Assembly: GCF_019112545.1 (NCBI RefSeq)
Contig: NW_025064891.1
Span: 399,311-463,310, forward strand
Length of the DNA stretch: 64,000 nucleotides
Source of the DNA: Guyanagaster necrorhizus
Lineage: Eukaryota > Basidiomycota > Agaricomycetes > Agaricales > Physalacriaceae
Reading direction: 5' to 3'
Below, piece by piece: positions 1 through 10,900 of the stretch. The translations under genes and the position numbers were made by a program. Each line of letters starts with the position of its first letter. The first letter of the stretch is position 1. Below the pieces are notes generated by a model. It made no database searches. It saw nothing but the letters and a program-made list of their open reading frames with translations, and was not told where the DNA came from.

Positions 1-635
1 ACGATTGCCTTAGTTCTGCCACTTTCCGTCTTACGTACACCCAAAAGCATACTCGCCTCTTCCTTGATCAAGTCTTCAATAACACCATCTCAGGTTTCAC
101 TCCCAACACTACTTTAGCCGATCCGGACTTTCCTATATGTTTGCAATGCGCTTCCGTTGACCGAGCACGCTACAAAGTATCATCTAATGCGACTATCGCT
201 CGCTCATCGATTTGCGAGCAGTGTTTTAAGCAGTACTGTTACGATCCACAGAACCCACCAAGCGTTTCCGAATTACCAGACAGAAAGTACACATTTGTCG
301 ATCCGGATCCGCAAGGATTGGATAAGATTACCACATTTCTGAGCCAGAGTAAGTTCAAGCTCATCGGGGGGTTGGTAGGGCTGGCCGCCTTTATGGGACT
401 GCTGGTAGGAGGACTGTGAGTCTTTCTTCATCCCTGCTGGTGCCTTGTGCACTGATGTACTTACAGGATCTGGTGGAGGAAGCGCCGGGAGAAAAAATTG
501 AATGCGGAATATAAGAGAATCAGTGCTTTGCACGAGGATGATACTCTCAAGAGATTCTCCGATTATGTGCGCCCCGAGGCGTCATATGCATCATACTTCT
601 CGTATGAACTACCGGGGTATCGGGGATCTCAGTGA
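1..635 (+). CDS. Lysophospholipase / phospholipase B, C-terminal part (gene runs off the left edge)
   Basis: This is the 3' end of a fungal phospholipase B, a secreted or surface enzyme that removes acyl chains from (lyso)phospholipids. The reading frame is open from base 3. The segment FPICLQCASVDRARY followed by ICEQCFKQYCYDP is the cysteine-containing C-terminal signature of the family, which usually reads FPTCVGCA...CxxCFxxYCW. The catalytic patatin-like part lies outside the window. A 51-nt intron (416-466) falls inside a hydrophobic helix (LIGGLVGLAAFMGLLVGGL). After it comes a basic stop-transfer IWWRKRREKK and a tail of about 40 residues ending in YELPGYRGSQ. Many family members carry a GPI-anchor signal at this point, so a membrane helix with a cytosolic tail is notable. 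It is tail-to-tail with the next gene, with 200 bp between them. Confidence 0.8.
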
Positions 636-835
636 CATTCGGTTTCCATCTGTTTGGTCCCGAGAGGGAATTGGCTCTCGTGTTGTTTTGTTATCTTCCT
701 GGACCTATGTTTGCACCTTTCCTTTGCTATAGGCCCTATACCCCATCAGACATTTTGATGGTATCAATACTAGATACGGAACATGTATATGTACGATATA
801 AATAGGAATGCAAGCCCACATTATCTCACCCAGTG

Positions 836-3213
836 TCATTCGCCATCCACTGGTATCGTGTCTAGTGTACGTGGATAGAGGCCAGTATCCTTCGATTGGG
901 GAAGATAATGACTCATGCTCTGATTAAAGTCGGTCAGCGGCAGTCGGTGTACTCGTGTGATGGTCGTCTTTGGCTTGTCATGCACTACAACGGACTTGTA
1001 CATGTCAATTTCGTTCAGCAGCTCCCGTTTCTGCGAAACAAGAGCCTCATGCTCCCGCGTTAATAATGCGTGTTTCTAGATACGTCAATCAGTTGGTCAG
1101 GAGAGAAGACGACGAAGGTACAATGAGGAGCGGACCTGTTTGGATTCAGCTAGTTCATTTCGTATCCGTTCGACATACATAATCTTCTGTGCATGGTTTT
1201 GGTGCCCTATGATTTCGGCGTTGAATTTACTCAGCTGCTGAGCGACATCCTCGGCCAGGGCATTTTTTGCGAGAAGCGAGCCAACCTCCTCAGATAGAGC
1301 ACGATAAGCTTCCTGAAGATGCTCAGCACTGGCTACTTCGATACCAAGCCTGGGAGTTTTGTTCAGATCGAACCTGTAAATGCAGCAGAATGACAACATA
1401 CAGGTCAATTTCAGCACGAAGACCTTCCTCAGCCATACGCTGCTTGTGGATGGTGGACGTCAGCCTCTGGGCATTTTCCTTTTCTCCTTTGAGTTCCTCC
1501 TTATAAGTATGGGACTGTTCCTCCAGCTTCGCCTTCAGATCTGCTGTTTGACGCCTATACTCCTCGGACTGCTGACATAGATCCTCAGCCAAGACTTCGG
1601 CAGCCTTAAACAATTGGCGAGCATTATCTCGTTCCCCCTCCGTCTGCGAAACTTGTCTCGATACGGTACCAAGATATTCTTCGACTTCCGCTAGTCTCTT
1701 TGACAAATCCTCCTTTGATTGCCCAACGTCCGTCAGTTCCAGATCCGCCTCGCAATGTGAGGAGAGAATGTCGTTGCAGAGCAGGCAGTAGTAGTCCGTG
1801 AACATCTTATCGATCTCTGTGTCGAGGTGGTCTCGCAGCGCAGACTCATCGTGCATATCCTTTTCAACAGCTGCGATTACAGCATCTGTATCGTCGACAG
1901 GACGCCGACTGACAACCTGTGATCGAAGGACGGGAGACCAGAATGAACGAATTTCCTCCTCAGTTTCGCGTAACCGATCTGCTAAAAGGTGGTTCTGATC
2001 CCTCACTTGACGGATCAAATTCGCCAATTCGACGACCTGTCCCTCTGCGTTAGCTAGCTTCCGCTGGAGGCGGAAAGCATACATTTGTGCCGTTAGATGG
2101 TTGTTCTGTAAACGGGAAAATGTCGTCTTAGAGATGGTAGCAGTAGCGAGGCGGCTGTATTCATTCGAGACGGTCTCCAGGAGAAGTTTCTGCTGCCGCA
2201 AATCCTCAAGCAATGAGTCTGCTTCAGCTGAGGACTCCTCCAATTTGAGACGCGTTCGTGTAGCCTCTTTTCGGGCAGTATCAGCTTCTGACTGAAGAAC
2301 TTCATAGGCCGCTCGTGCAGCTGCAGTGTCTTCGTCTCGTTTCACTTTCATCACCATCGATAATGCCTCCGCTTCCTCTCCCCGCTTCTTCGCTGCTTCT
2401 AAGGCCTTCTCCAAGTGAGCGATCTTTTTATCCTTCTCCCTGATTTCCTCCTTCCACTTATTCTTCCTTTGGATGACGTCCCCTTGTTTGGAAGACAGTT
2501 GGGCACGCTCATGCTCTGTTACACGAAGCTTCATGCGAAGCCCTTTAATTTCAGCTTTATCAGAGGAAGCGGCTTTGCTGAGTTCTTGTATCCGAAGATC
2601 GAGCGCGTCATGTTGTTTCTTCTGTTTGTCAAGTCGGGTAGTTTGTTCTAAAACTGTCTTTTGAGCGCGAGATAGCTCAAGCTTCAGGCAATCAATCTCA
2701 TTGTTGTGCTACAAAAAGACATCAATTGAGTCAAAAGCGTGGGGAGGTGATGGAGCCACTCAACGGATCTCTTGTCCTCATTGTGTAGTCTTTCTAAATC
2801 TTCTACCTTCCTCTGTAAAATGGCATAGCGGTCGGCATTGTTCGAAGAAGGTTTAGTAGTTGGTTTGCTGGTAGTCGCTATAGTGTCTGTGTTGTAACTA
2901 TTCGGTCCTAGAACAGCGCGGTCAACATACTACCCTGCAGACAGTGATTGTCATACCGGGGACATCAGAAGGTTCCTTTTTCGAAAATCTGTCCATCTTT
3001 TCCAAGAAAGCACCACGTTTATATGCGTCGAGTTGGGAGTCTAACAAAAGAAGTCAATAGTGCTCTTCGAAATCGTTCGGACGCGTACCCAGAGCAATAT
3101 TATAGGCGTTAGGGCCAGGTATATCAGATACTGCAGACATTATCCAGCTGTCAAGGAATAACAAGAGGCATCGTACCTTTGGGCGCCTCAAACCTCGGGC
3201 CTCTGGGAAACAT
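836..3213 (-). CDS. HMMR/RHAMM-like coiled-coil protein
   Basis: This encodes a long coiled-coil protein that resembles the hyaluronan-mediated motility receptor family at both ends. In animals that family binds microtubules and spindle poles. The N-terminus starts MFPRGPRFEAPK, then has two PGPNxYN motifs (DIPGPNAYNIA and DVPGPNSYNTD), as in the HMMR N-terminal domain. The middle, about 400 residues encoded near 1360-2700, is rich in Glu, Lys, Arg and Leu heptads. The C-terminus has IIGHQNHAQKIMYVERIRNEL, close to the HMMR_C signature (HQNxxQKIKxV). I chose the start at 3213 because a 46-nt intron then joins APK to VSDIPGP in frame. The last exon, after an acceptor near 1080, reads KHALLTREHEALV and ends at 836-838. 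A microtubule or spindle role is inferred from the family only. Confidence 0.75.
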
Positions 3214-3796
3214 GAAATTCGGAATCAACTTCGGGCACGTCCGAATGTCACATAGTGTCACGTACGCGTGTATCACGTGCCCATTGAGGTCCCCCAAAAT
3301 CAGTCTCTTCGATCCCTCAACCACGATTGCAAGCCTCAACTTCTAAGAAGGCAAATTCTGCCAAAGAAAAGTAAAAACGAGAAATGGTGAATATGTTCCT
3401 TTACATGCCTTGAAGATCTCTTATTCACAAACTGCTTCAAGTCTGCCCTTTTCAACTTTCAATCATTGCTCCTTGTCATCCTTCTATTGATCTGCACATG
3501 TACATACGTTCGGGCCATTGCACCAAGGCTTGTGGATAGGAATAAGCAGGGGTGAGCGATTCCCATTACCTCTGACAGAGTTTGTCATTAACGATCGTTT
3601 AGCTTTCTCGGAATTTTCTTCATGTCTGCACGAATAGGTGTGTGCACTTACTATCATTCAAAATGTCAGGATTCTTCATTCTACATAGGAGAACGCCTGT
3701 CTCCGTATGTTTCGCTTGCATGTATTGCTATGGCGGTTACATTGCTGTGGCAATGAAATCGAGTAGAGTCTCAGTCGAGTAATACAGGAAGAAACC
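3214..3796. other. Intergenic: HMMR-like gene promoter and RPA43 3' flank
   Basis: This 583-bp spacer lies between two minus-strand genes, upstream of the HMMR-like start and downstream of the RPA43 stop. I see no convincing ORF, repeat or RNA gene in it. Confidence 0.5.
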
Positions 3797-4929
3797 TCAT
3801 GAACTCTTCTTCTGCTTTTTTTTACCTTTAGGCTCAGTTGTAGTTGCCTTCAACTTTCGTTTCTGATTTTTCTCCTCCTTCGCCTTCTTCTGAGCTTTTT
3901 CCGCTTCCCTCCCAAGCGCCGCGAATGTATCATCCTCATCTACACTACTGGCGTTGTCATCTTCGACCAAGGTAATACCTTCGCCTTCACCCTCTGACTC
4001 CTCAGGTGCTTGAGTGTGTGACGATGTTGCAACATGAGCTAGTGAGAAGGGGTCTGGCTGTATGGATCCAACGACCGACAGCATTTCATTCGCAACAGTA
4101 AGCCTGACATGCGTCGTCAAAACGGCAGTAATGTCACTATATTGTAAGGCCTACCCGATGACTGTAAATTCCAGGTGCCCGGACTTGCCGCCAATAAGAT
4201 CGCCCGTCAGTTTGTGTGTCCATCTTCCGCCTTCTCCAGCAGACTTCTCTGCGGTAGGCGACGTGGCATCCTTCTCCACAGCATCAGGTCCAAATTGAGG
4301 ATCATTCTCTGCGGGACCATATTCAAACTCCCAGTCCTCGGAAGGTATATGATGACGAGGTACAGATACGTTGAACGTGCGATGTACTAGCAGTGATATG
4401 TGATCCGGGGAACAGAGATTTATTCGACCTTCTGCATATGAATGAGAAACAACAGCAAACGAAGAATCAGTTCGCACCGAGCCGCATTCCTACATGAGGA
4501 CTCCAGACAGTCGCGTCAAATGCAACTCGACAGACAAGAAACGGACAATCGGCTTTAATGGAAGCCATGTCATCGAGGAATGTCAAGCTGGAATGAGACA
4601 GTACAACCCCTTGAAGACCTGGTATATATCTGACAAGAAACGAATGTCAAGAAAATGGTATGCCTGTGGGAGTTCAAAACGCACCTCATTACCATTGAAT
4701 CAAGCATCTCATTTACACCAGATTTGGGGTTATCAGCAAATTTGGGAGGTATTGACAGGACTAGAGATGCTTGGACGACATGAAAATCTGATTCGCGTCC
4801 TTTTCCCTTCTTATCTTTGGTCTTCTTGTTTGCGTAGTCATTGTCGCGTTTTGTCTTCTTTACGGGTAATCCGCCTGGCGCTGGCGAGGTATTCTTCCGT
4901 TTTTTCTGAGAAATGGTTGAAGACGACAT
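3797..4929 (-). CDS. RPA43: DNA-directed RNA polymerase I subunit RPA43
   Basis: RPA43 is a subunit of the RNA polymerase I stalk. It pairs with RPA14 and contacts the initiation factor Rrn3 during rRNA transcription. The start MSSSTISQKKRKN at 4929 is followed by a Lys-rich tail and then SIPPKFADNPKSGVNEMLDS, typical of the family. Splicing three introns gives YIPGLQGVVLSHS, then FDATVWSPHVGMRLEGRINL, then SPDHISLLVHRTFNVSVPRHHI, which is the RPA43 OB-fold region. An insert with YGPAENDPQFGPDAV precedes WTHKLTGDLIGGKSGHLEFTV. The C-terminus is an acidic stretch followed by a Lys-rich nuclear-type tail (GKKKQKKSS), as in fungal RPA43. The gene is divergent from PAM16 with only 114 bp between start codons, so the promoter is probably shared. 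Confidence 0.9.
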
Positions 4930-5043
4930 GGGTGAGTGAGGGAGAAAAATCTTTGCTCGCTCACGTGGACGATCAGCACTAAATTTTGTCGCTTCTCCGA
5001 GTCCGTCCACTGCGATCATCAGCTTTTCTTCTGCTGTCGGTCC
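4930..5043. promoter_or_regulatory. Bidirectional promoter between RPA43 and PAM16
   Basis: Only 114 bp separate the two divergent start codons (RPA43 at 4929 on minus, PAM16 at 5044 on plus), so both promoters must overlap here or reach into the neighbouring 5' regions. I did not see a clear TATA element. The call rests on geometry. Confidence 0.5.
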
Positions 5044-5682
5044 ATGGTATAGTTTTATCCTCTGCTCCTCTCTATACCGCTTATTCTTTACAGTCTTCTC
5101 CTAGAGCTATCATACAAATTCTCTTGACGTCAACACGAATCCTAGGCAAAGCATTTCTTGAAGCTGGGCGACAAGCCGTGAAGAGTATGGATGACCACTC
5201 CCATGCCTGTGCTTTCTTCACCATATTTTCTCAGATGCCAAGGCTGCACCACAGGCTGTAGGGAGTGACGTCGCAGGTGTCGGCAATGCTCGTTCGGGTT
5301 CGCTAACGGATCAACTTACGCGGCAGCATCGAATGACGCTGGACGAAGCACACTTGATTTTGAATATTAAGCGGGGCGAAGAGCTTGAAAAAATTTTGCA
5401 GGTGAGCTATGCCATTACCTAGGGTTATCTTGGGGCATTGACATTCTTGGCTAGAATTATGAACATCTGTTCAAGGCCAACTCGCTCCCTGCGGAAGTAC
5501 CGAGAGCACCAATACATGGTCGATCAGCAACTCCTCTGAACTCCCACTATCTCCAGTCCAAGGTTGTAAGAGCCCGAGAACGAATAGAAGCTGAACTACA
5601 AGGCGTAGAAACGGGGGGAAATGCAGGTGCACCACGACCACGACCTCCACATAGCGACTCACCTGTGGGAAATTCATCATGA
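5044..5682 (+). CDS. PAM16: Mitochondrial import motor subunit PAM16/TIM16
   Basis: PAM16 is the J-like partner that recruits and restrains PAM18 at the TIM23 presequence import motor on the matrix side of the inner membrane. The spliced protein begins M|SSPRAIIQILLTSTRILG, continues KAFLEAGRQAVKNAKAAPQA, and then has the J-like domain MTLDEAHLILNIKRGEELEK with YEHLFKANS. It ends with HYLQSKVVRARERIEAELQG and a Pro/Arg-rich tail. It has no HPD motif, as expected for PAM16 as opposed to PAM18. The start is ATG at 5044-5046, followed at once by a GT donor. The acceptor TTTACAG precedes the SSPRAII codons. Two further introns (after AVK, and after KILQ) join in frame. The length of roughly 135 residues suits the family. 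Confidence 0.92.
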
Positions 5683-5808
5683 CGTTGGCATGCGTATAAT
5701 TGCTGTACATTTTACCCCCTTCATTCAATAATATACATTCTATGACTACAAGGTGAAGCATCGAAAAAGTCTGGCTGACCGGGCCGGAATATCACAGCCA
5801 CTTGCTTC

Positions 5809-7635
5809 ATGACCACCAACCCGTCCCACATTCTCATCGCCCGCAATTCAAGAGGTCCTAACAATCCCTCTGCCTCCCTCAGTTCTCCCACAGAAACTCA
5901 CGCTGCAGCCGCTGGCATCTTCCGTTCTTCTGGCTCACCCACCTGGCTACTTGAAGAGTGCGAGAGTGACGATATTGTTTCCGAACTCGACGACGACGAC
6001 GACGACGACGACGAAGCAATCGAGCTCGATGAGACTTTCACAAAGAACAGCAAATTCCCTGGCACTGTCAAGATCGTAGTCGAAAGCACCACATTCTGGT
6101 ACGCTTTGCTTCATGTTTCCGAGTGACAATAGCTCAATTAGCGCTAGGGCACATAAAGAAGTGCTATACTTTGCATCACCTTTCTTTGAAGCGGCTCTCA
6201 GCGGTGACTGGGCAGAAACTGGTCGACCACCCTCCATGTCTTCGGTTATCACTATCTCCCAACCTCCCTCGATTCCTGGTGACCGGAGCAAATCTGATGT
6301 CCCCACAGAAATGACTTTCTCTCCGATGGATTCAGATCCCGACGCTGAGGACCTTGATGCCATAGCAGATGTCGACCTCTCGAAATGTGAAGACAGCACC
6401 GCTAGTTCATCCGCTGTCGAGTTGTCAAGGAAGGAAGCCAAAGCGCGCGCTCGAGATGATAGTCTGGCCAAGCTTCAAGGCGGCTCTCCCAATCCGCCAG
6501 AAGTCAGGTCGGTATCAAAGAGAGTGGCTACAGTCAAGCGGCGTCCAAAGAATGGTCCAGATGCTGTCATAGTCCTGAAGGAAGAGCGGGTCTGCGCCTC
6601 TCAACCCTCACTCGCCAACACTAACAAATTACTAGGCATCTAGCTTCCATGACTTTCTCAAATTTGTCTATCCCCAGTGAGTGGTGTCATTTCACACCTC
6701 GTGCATCGTCACCAAACCCATCACTGCGCCAGCTTGGAATGCACAATCACCTGGAACAACGTCGAGAGTTTGATGAACATATCACATAAACTCTGCGTCC
6801 CGTCGTTACAACGGGAGTGTCTAACATTCCTTCTGACACATGCTGCCGGAAAGCCCATCAAGGCTATGCGAATCGCCGAGCTGTTCGAGGAGGAAGAGTT
6901 GTATCGGGAATCCAGCCGTTTCGTCTTGGATAATCCTGGCGGATGGTCTGAGCATGAGTTGAACACACTCAGCCAAGAAACCTTGCTCAAACTGGAGAAA
7001 CGGTTCGTGGTGATTCCTGCAGCATTGGTCGCTCAATTGAAACTTTTGCAAGTCGGAATTGGTTCCTTGAAAGGGTGTTGAAGATTGGGTTGGTCGCCCT
7101 TTCGAAGGAGTATGAATGTGTGAGTGTAGACTTCGAGCATGTTATCAACAACTACATAGTAATCTTGCAGTGTGCAACGTGCCCGGACTCAAATAACTGC
7201 GCCAGACTATTGGAGGAAAAGTGGCGTCAGGCCTATCATGCAGTCTTCCGTTTCGGTGTGTACTCTCACCTTAAGAAGTGTGGGATATTTATCTTTTCTA
7301 GGTCCTCCTCAACCGTCTATGGTATACCGTTATCTTCGAAACCTCGAGGGCGTCAGTCCTCCACTGTCTCTCACACATCTGACTTGTCAGACGACGGCAA
7401 AAGCCTTCATTTCTACGCGTTAGTATTTTTGTCCCTTCAATAGACCTGCTCTCAGGTATCTGTAGTCTTCGACAGAATGTTTTCACTTGGTGTGCGCGGT
7501 AGTGACTCCGTGCCGTTGGGGACGCGGGTGGCGGTAGCTGCAGCGGTGGCCGCAGGACCTCGACGGCACTTCTTATACTGTTCCCTCAAACCCGAGACGC
7601 TGCCTCGAACCAGAAGATCAAGGGAACTAATGTAA
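5809..7635 (+). CDS. BTB/POZ domain protein
   Basis: This encodes a BTB-domain protein of the kind expanded in basidiomycetes, likely a protein-interaction adaptor. The N-terminus is low complexity and holds an acidic run of eight Asp (5989-6012), then TVKIVVESTTFCARAHKEVLYFASPFFEAAL, the first half of a BTB fold. About 110 disordered residues (GDRSKSDVPTEM ... VKRRPKNGPDAV) interrupt the fold before SSFHDFLKFVYPH, which continues it. Then follow NVESLMNISHKLCVPSLQ, AMRIAELFEEEELYRESS, LLKLEKRRNWFLERVLKIG and a C-terminal cysteine-containing region CATCPDSNNCARLLEEKWRQ. Seven short introns (45-55 nt) can be placed with conserved phases. The specific partner is unknown. It could act with a Cullin-3 ligase, but that is only a family-based guess. 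Confidence 0.75.
5989..6014 (+). repeat. (GAC)n trinucleotide tract coding poly-Asp
   Basis: Eight GAC repeats in frame with the BTB gene code an uninterrupted Asp run. It is a simple-sequence tract likely to vary in length between strains. Confidence 0.9.
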
Positions 7636-7952
7636 CCAACCTTCACATCTTTGCGTCCGGCATGGAAGAATCTGGTCCAGTTAGGTATGAATGTACATCC
7701 GAGATACCATGGAAAAGGGTATTGGTAAATGAAGGCGTTAGATATATACGAGTAGGATGAGTGTTAAATACGAAAGCACGGCAATGATTAGAGACTACGA
7801 CACACCCCTGATAAAAATGAAATCCGAAACTTTTCAACAATAATAGAGGTGTGTAAAATCACCTGAGCGATAGTATAAAAAATAAACCCAAAGAAGTACT
7901 TCTAGAATGGCAAATCGGTGAACGAAGACTGAGGGCGTGGTATAATCTGCAA
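7636..7952. other. Convergent spacer between BTB gene and RhoGAP gene
   Basis: This 317-bp tail-to-tail interval presumably holds both 3' UTRs. I see no ORF or repeat worth naming. Confidence 0.5.
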
Positions 7953-10900
7953 CTATCGGGATGCGTTTTCAGGAAAAATTTCCGGCGCATTTCCCACTAG
8001 CCATTCTATGGCAAGCGCTTTGCCAGCCATGTCGCTGAACTCTGCACCGGGGTTCCGAGATCTCATTAATGTTGCTATGATTGAAAATCAGGTATGATCG
8101 AAAGGATACTACCAGGAGACTCACGGCCAAATACAACGCCAAGGTTACGAGCATTCATCAAGTTCCTCTCACTCCGTTGACAAACCCTGAATAACGTTAG
8201 CACACGTGCAACGTGATAAAAGCTCTACGTACTTATTCAAATGGATCATCAGAGCACACAATGTGTGATAATGCTCTTTAGGCAGCTTGTTCACCAGGTC
8301 AAGCAGCATTTTGTTTTTAATAGAGGCGTCGCGGATTTCAACAGCGGCCATGAATTGGTCATGGAGGTCATAGGTCAGGAGAGGGACAGGGAGAGATCGG
8401 AAGTAGGCTTTCAACACTGAAGTGACGCTACATATATCGTTGAATCGGTCCGAATCTCGAAGGTCAAACGCATCATAGTCGCCACGCTCAAAGAGTTGTG
8501 TGATTGATTTGCTCTGGCGGGATCCACCTGTTTTCCTATAGATCCCTTCGTAATCCAATGCTACAGAGCATCAGAATAACGACACTGAATAATAAATATA
8601 GAGCATACCAATGGCTTCAACGGCTTCAATGCATTTATCAACGATTATTGGAACCTGTCGCGAGCTCCCTTTGGCATCAGCGTACACCTGTTCTACAAGG
8701 TCGCGGCCAAACATTGAATGTCCTGAACGTCGGCGTTAGTTCACTCTTAAACTATATACAGCAGGAAGAACATACGCAAAATTTGCGAATCATCACGATT
8801 TGAACTTTGCTGTGAGCACAAAACCTGAACATGGTTTATGCACCGCACATGGACGGAGATGTTGCAGCCTTGAAGACATGACAGGTAAGCTACAGGTCTC
8901 GCTCTAAACTGCAATCAAAGCGCACCAGTACAACGTAGCTGTGAGCCCCACATCTTATCTCCGCAGTGATCACACCGAGTGAATCGCAGCACGCTGAGCT
9001 GTTGGAAGTTGTGCTCCAAGTGTCCTTTACCGCGGCTATCGCCAACGCTTGTTGGATTGGTTGTATCTTTTGTCCTGGATCCTGGCCACTTGATAAACTT
9101 CCCTTTCGATGGCGTGGGTAGTTCAGTTTCTGGCTTCGAAATCTTGATGACGGTTTTCATATCGGCAAGCGTCTCATCAGTAATTAAAGAGGTAGTGGAG
9201 GCATAGAGATTTTGAGAAGGCAATTGCACAGACGTTTGTGGCTGGTGAAGCTGACTGCGACCGTTGTCCATTGAAGGCGCCACCACGTGTTCCTCGTCCT
9301 TGGATGATATTTCGGGCACTGTATCCATCCGGCGAGCGTACTGGGCGCTGAGCTGAGCCAACTCTTCATTACGAGCATTGAGAACCGTCGTTTCTTCAAG
9401 GAAGACATCTCGAACAGCTTTGAGCTCCATGACCTCTCGAGACAAGGCCTCTCGTTCATGGGTCAACGGAACCAGGTCCCTCTGATACTGTATCTTTAAT
9501 GAATCAAGGCGCATCATGAGAGAACGATTCAGATGTGTAGTACGTTGGTCAGCTGCCGCATTTGAGCTAGGGAAGGTAAGCAGGTAGAAAGGAAATTTTG
9601 GACAACTTCGTACCCTTTCGTTGCAGAGATCTCCTCAACCTCTGCCAATGCCATGTCACGGTCAACCTTGAGTTTTGACAGATCCTGCTCCAACCCCGAC
9701 AACTGATCGTGAAGTTCCTTGGTCATCCGTTGACGAAGCTCTTGTCGGCGAGAATCCCCAGAAAGTGCGGTAAGCCGTGCTGCCTGGCCTGATAGTAGGA
9801 CTCGTAATCGAGTGACTTCAGCCTCTGCATCCCTTCGTGCTTTGAGCTCACGATCATACTCCGTCTGAGCAACCGTCAACCCTTCAATGTATTGTTTACT
9901 TGCTCTCTGCGATGATGTTTAGAGAAATAGACAGGAAGTCCAGAGCATAACGAACCTTGACACCATCGAATTTGCCCTTCAGATCGAAAAAAGCTGCTTT
10001 TCTGAGATCCATGGTCTTGATGATAGCTTCAACAAAAGCGCGGTCTAGTTTCAACTGCTGAGCACCTCGCTCCTTGGCGTCAGCCATTGCCTCTTGTAAC
10101 CGCAAAAGTACGAAATCGGAATCATCTGGTCTGGTGACACTCGAGAGGTTAGCCCCCAGTGTTGTCAAGGTGATACGACCAGAAGATTGGGATTCATTGA
10201 ATTCGGGTACAGAAGCATTCAAAGTTTGAAGAGATTTTGGATGCGACTCGGAGAATCCTTGCTCATGGATCGACGTAGACGATATTGCGGCAAAAGAACT
10301 GAATTTTGAATAACGTAAGTGACGTGCCGACCAGGAACGATGACTTCACATACCGAAGGTCGTCGGTCGAAACACTTCTATCTTTACGATAGCCCGATGC
10401 GGGCGATCCAATAATAGTGACATCGCTACTTGGGGTTGATGTGACACCATTCGTTCTTATAGAAGTAGCTGACGGTGGTGGTGTTGAAGGAACATCGCTG
10501 TCGTTCTCCTTGTTCTTTTCAGAGATACTCGTTAACTGATCCAAGGATTTCAGCGCGTTGATCCCGCCAACAGAGCTGAGCAAATCCGAGAAATCAGCGG
10601 TGTTCAATGAAAATCGGATGGGTGGTAAGGCCGGTGCAATGAAAGTCGCATGTGATGTCTGTTCGACCGGTGAGGATTCCGACATATCATCTGAGCCACT
10701 ATCCATCTGGTTAGATGGGTCAGGATCCACATCGCTTGTAGGAGAGACTGCTTCGGAGGGTATTTGAGTGGTGGACACATCCTTTTCTGATTTGGGAGGT
10801 AAAGCCGGTGGTACTGACGTGCTTGACTCAGATCGCCGGTGCGCAATCGGTTCATCACCCTCTGCCTCAGTATCTGTACTACTTTCCACATTGTGCGGGA

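Noticed and set aside
1360..1430. A 28-nt intron in the HMMR-like gene (GTATGT...TTTACAG)
   Set aside because: Too short to splice. The next acceptor gives a 52-nt intron with the same frame, so I used that one.
5898..6092. Minus-strand ORF with a poly-Ser run opposite the BTB gene
   Set aside because: It is the antisense of the GAC repeat, and the plus-strand reading gives a BTB fold.
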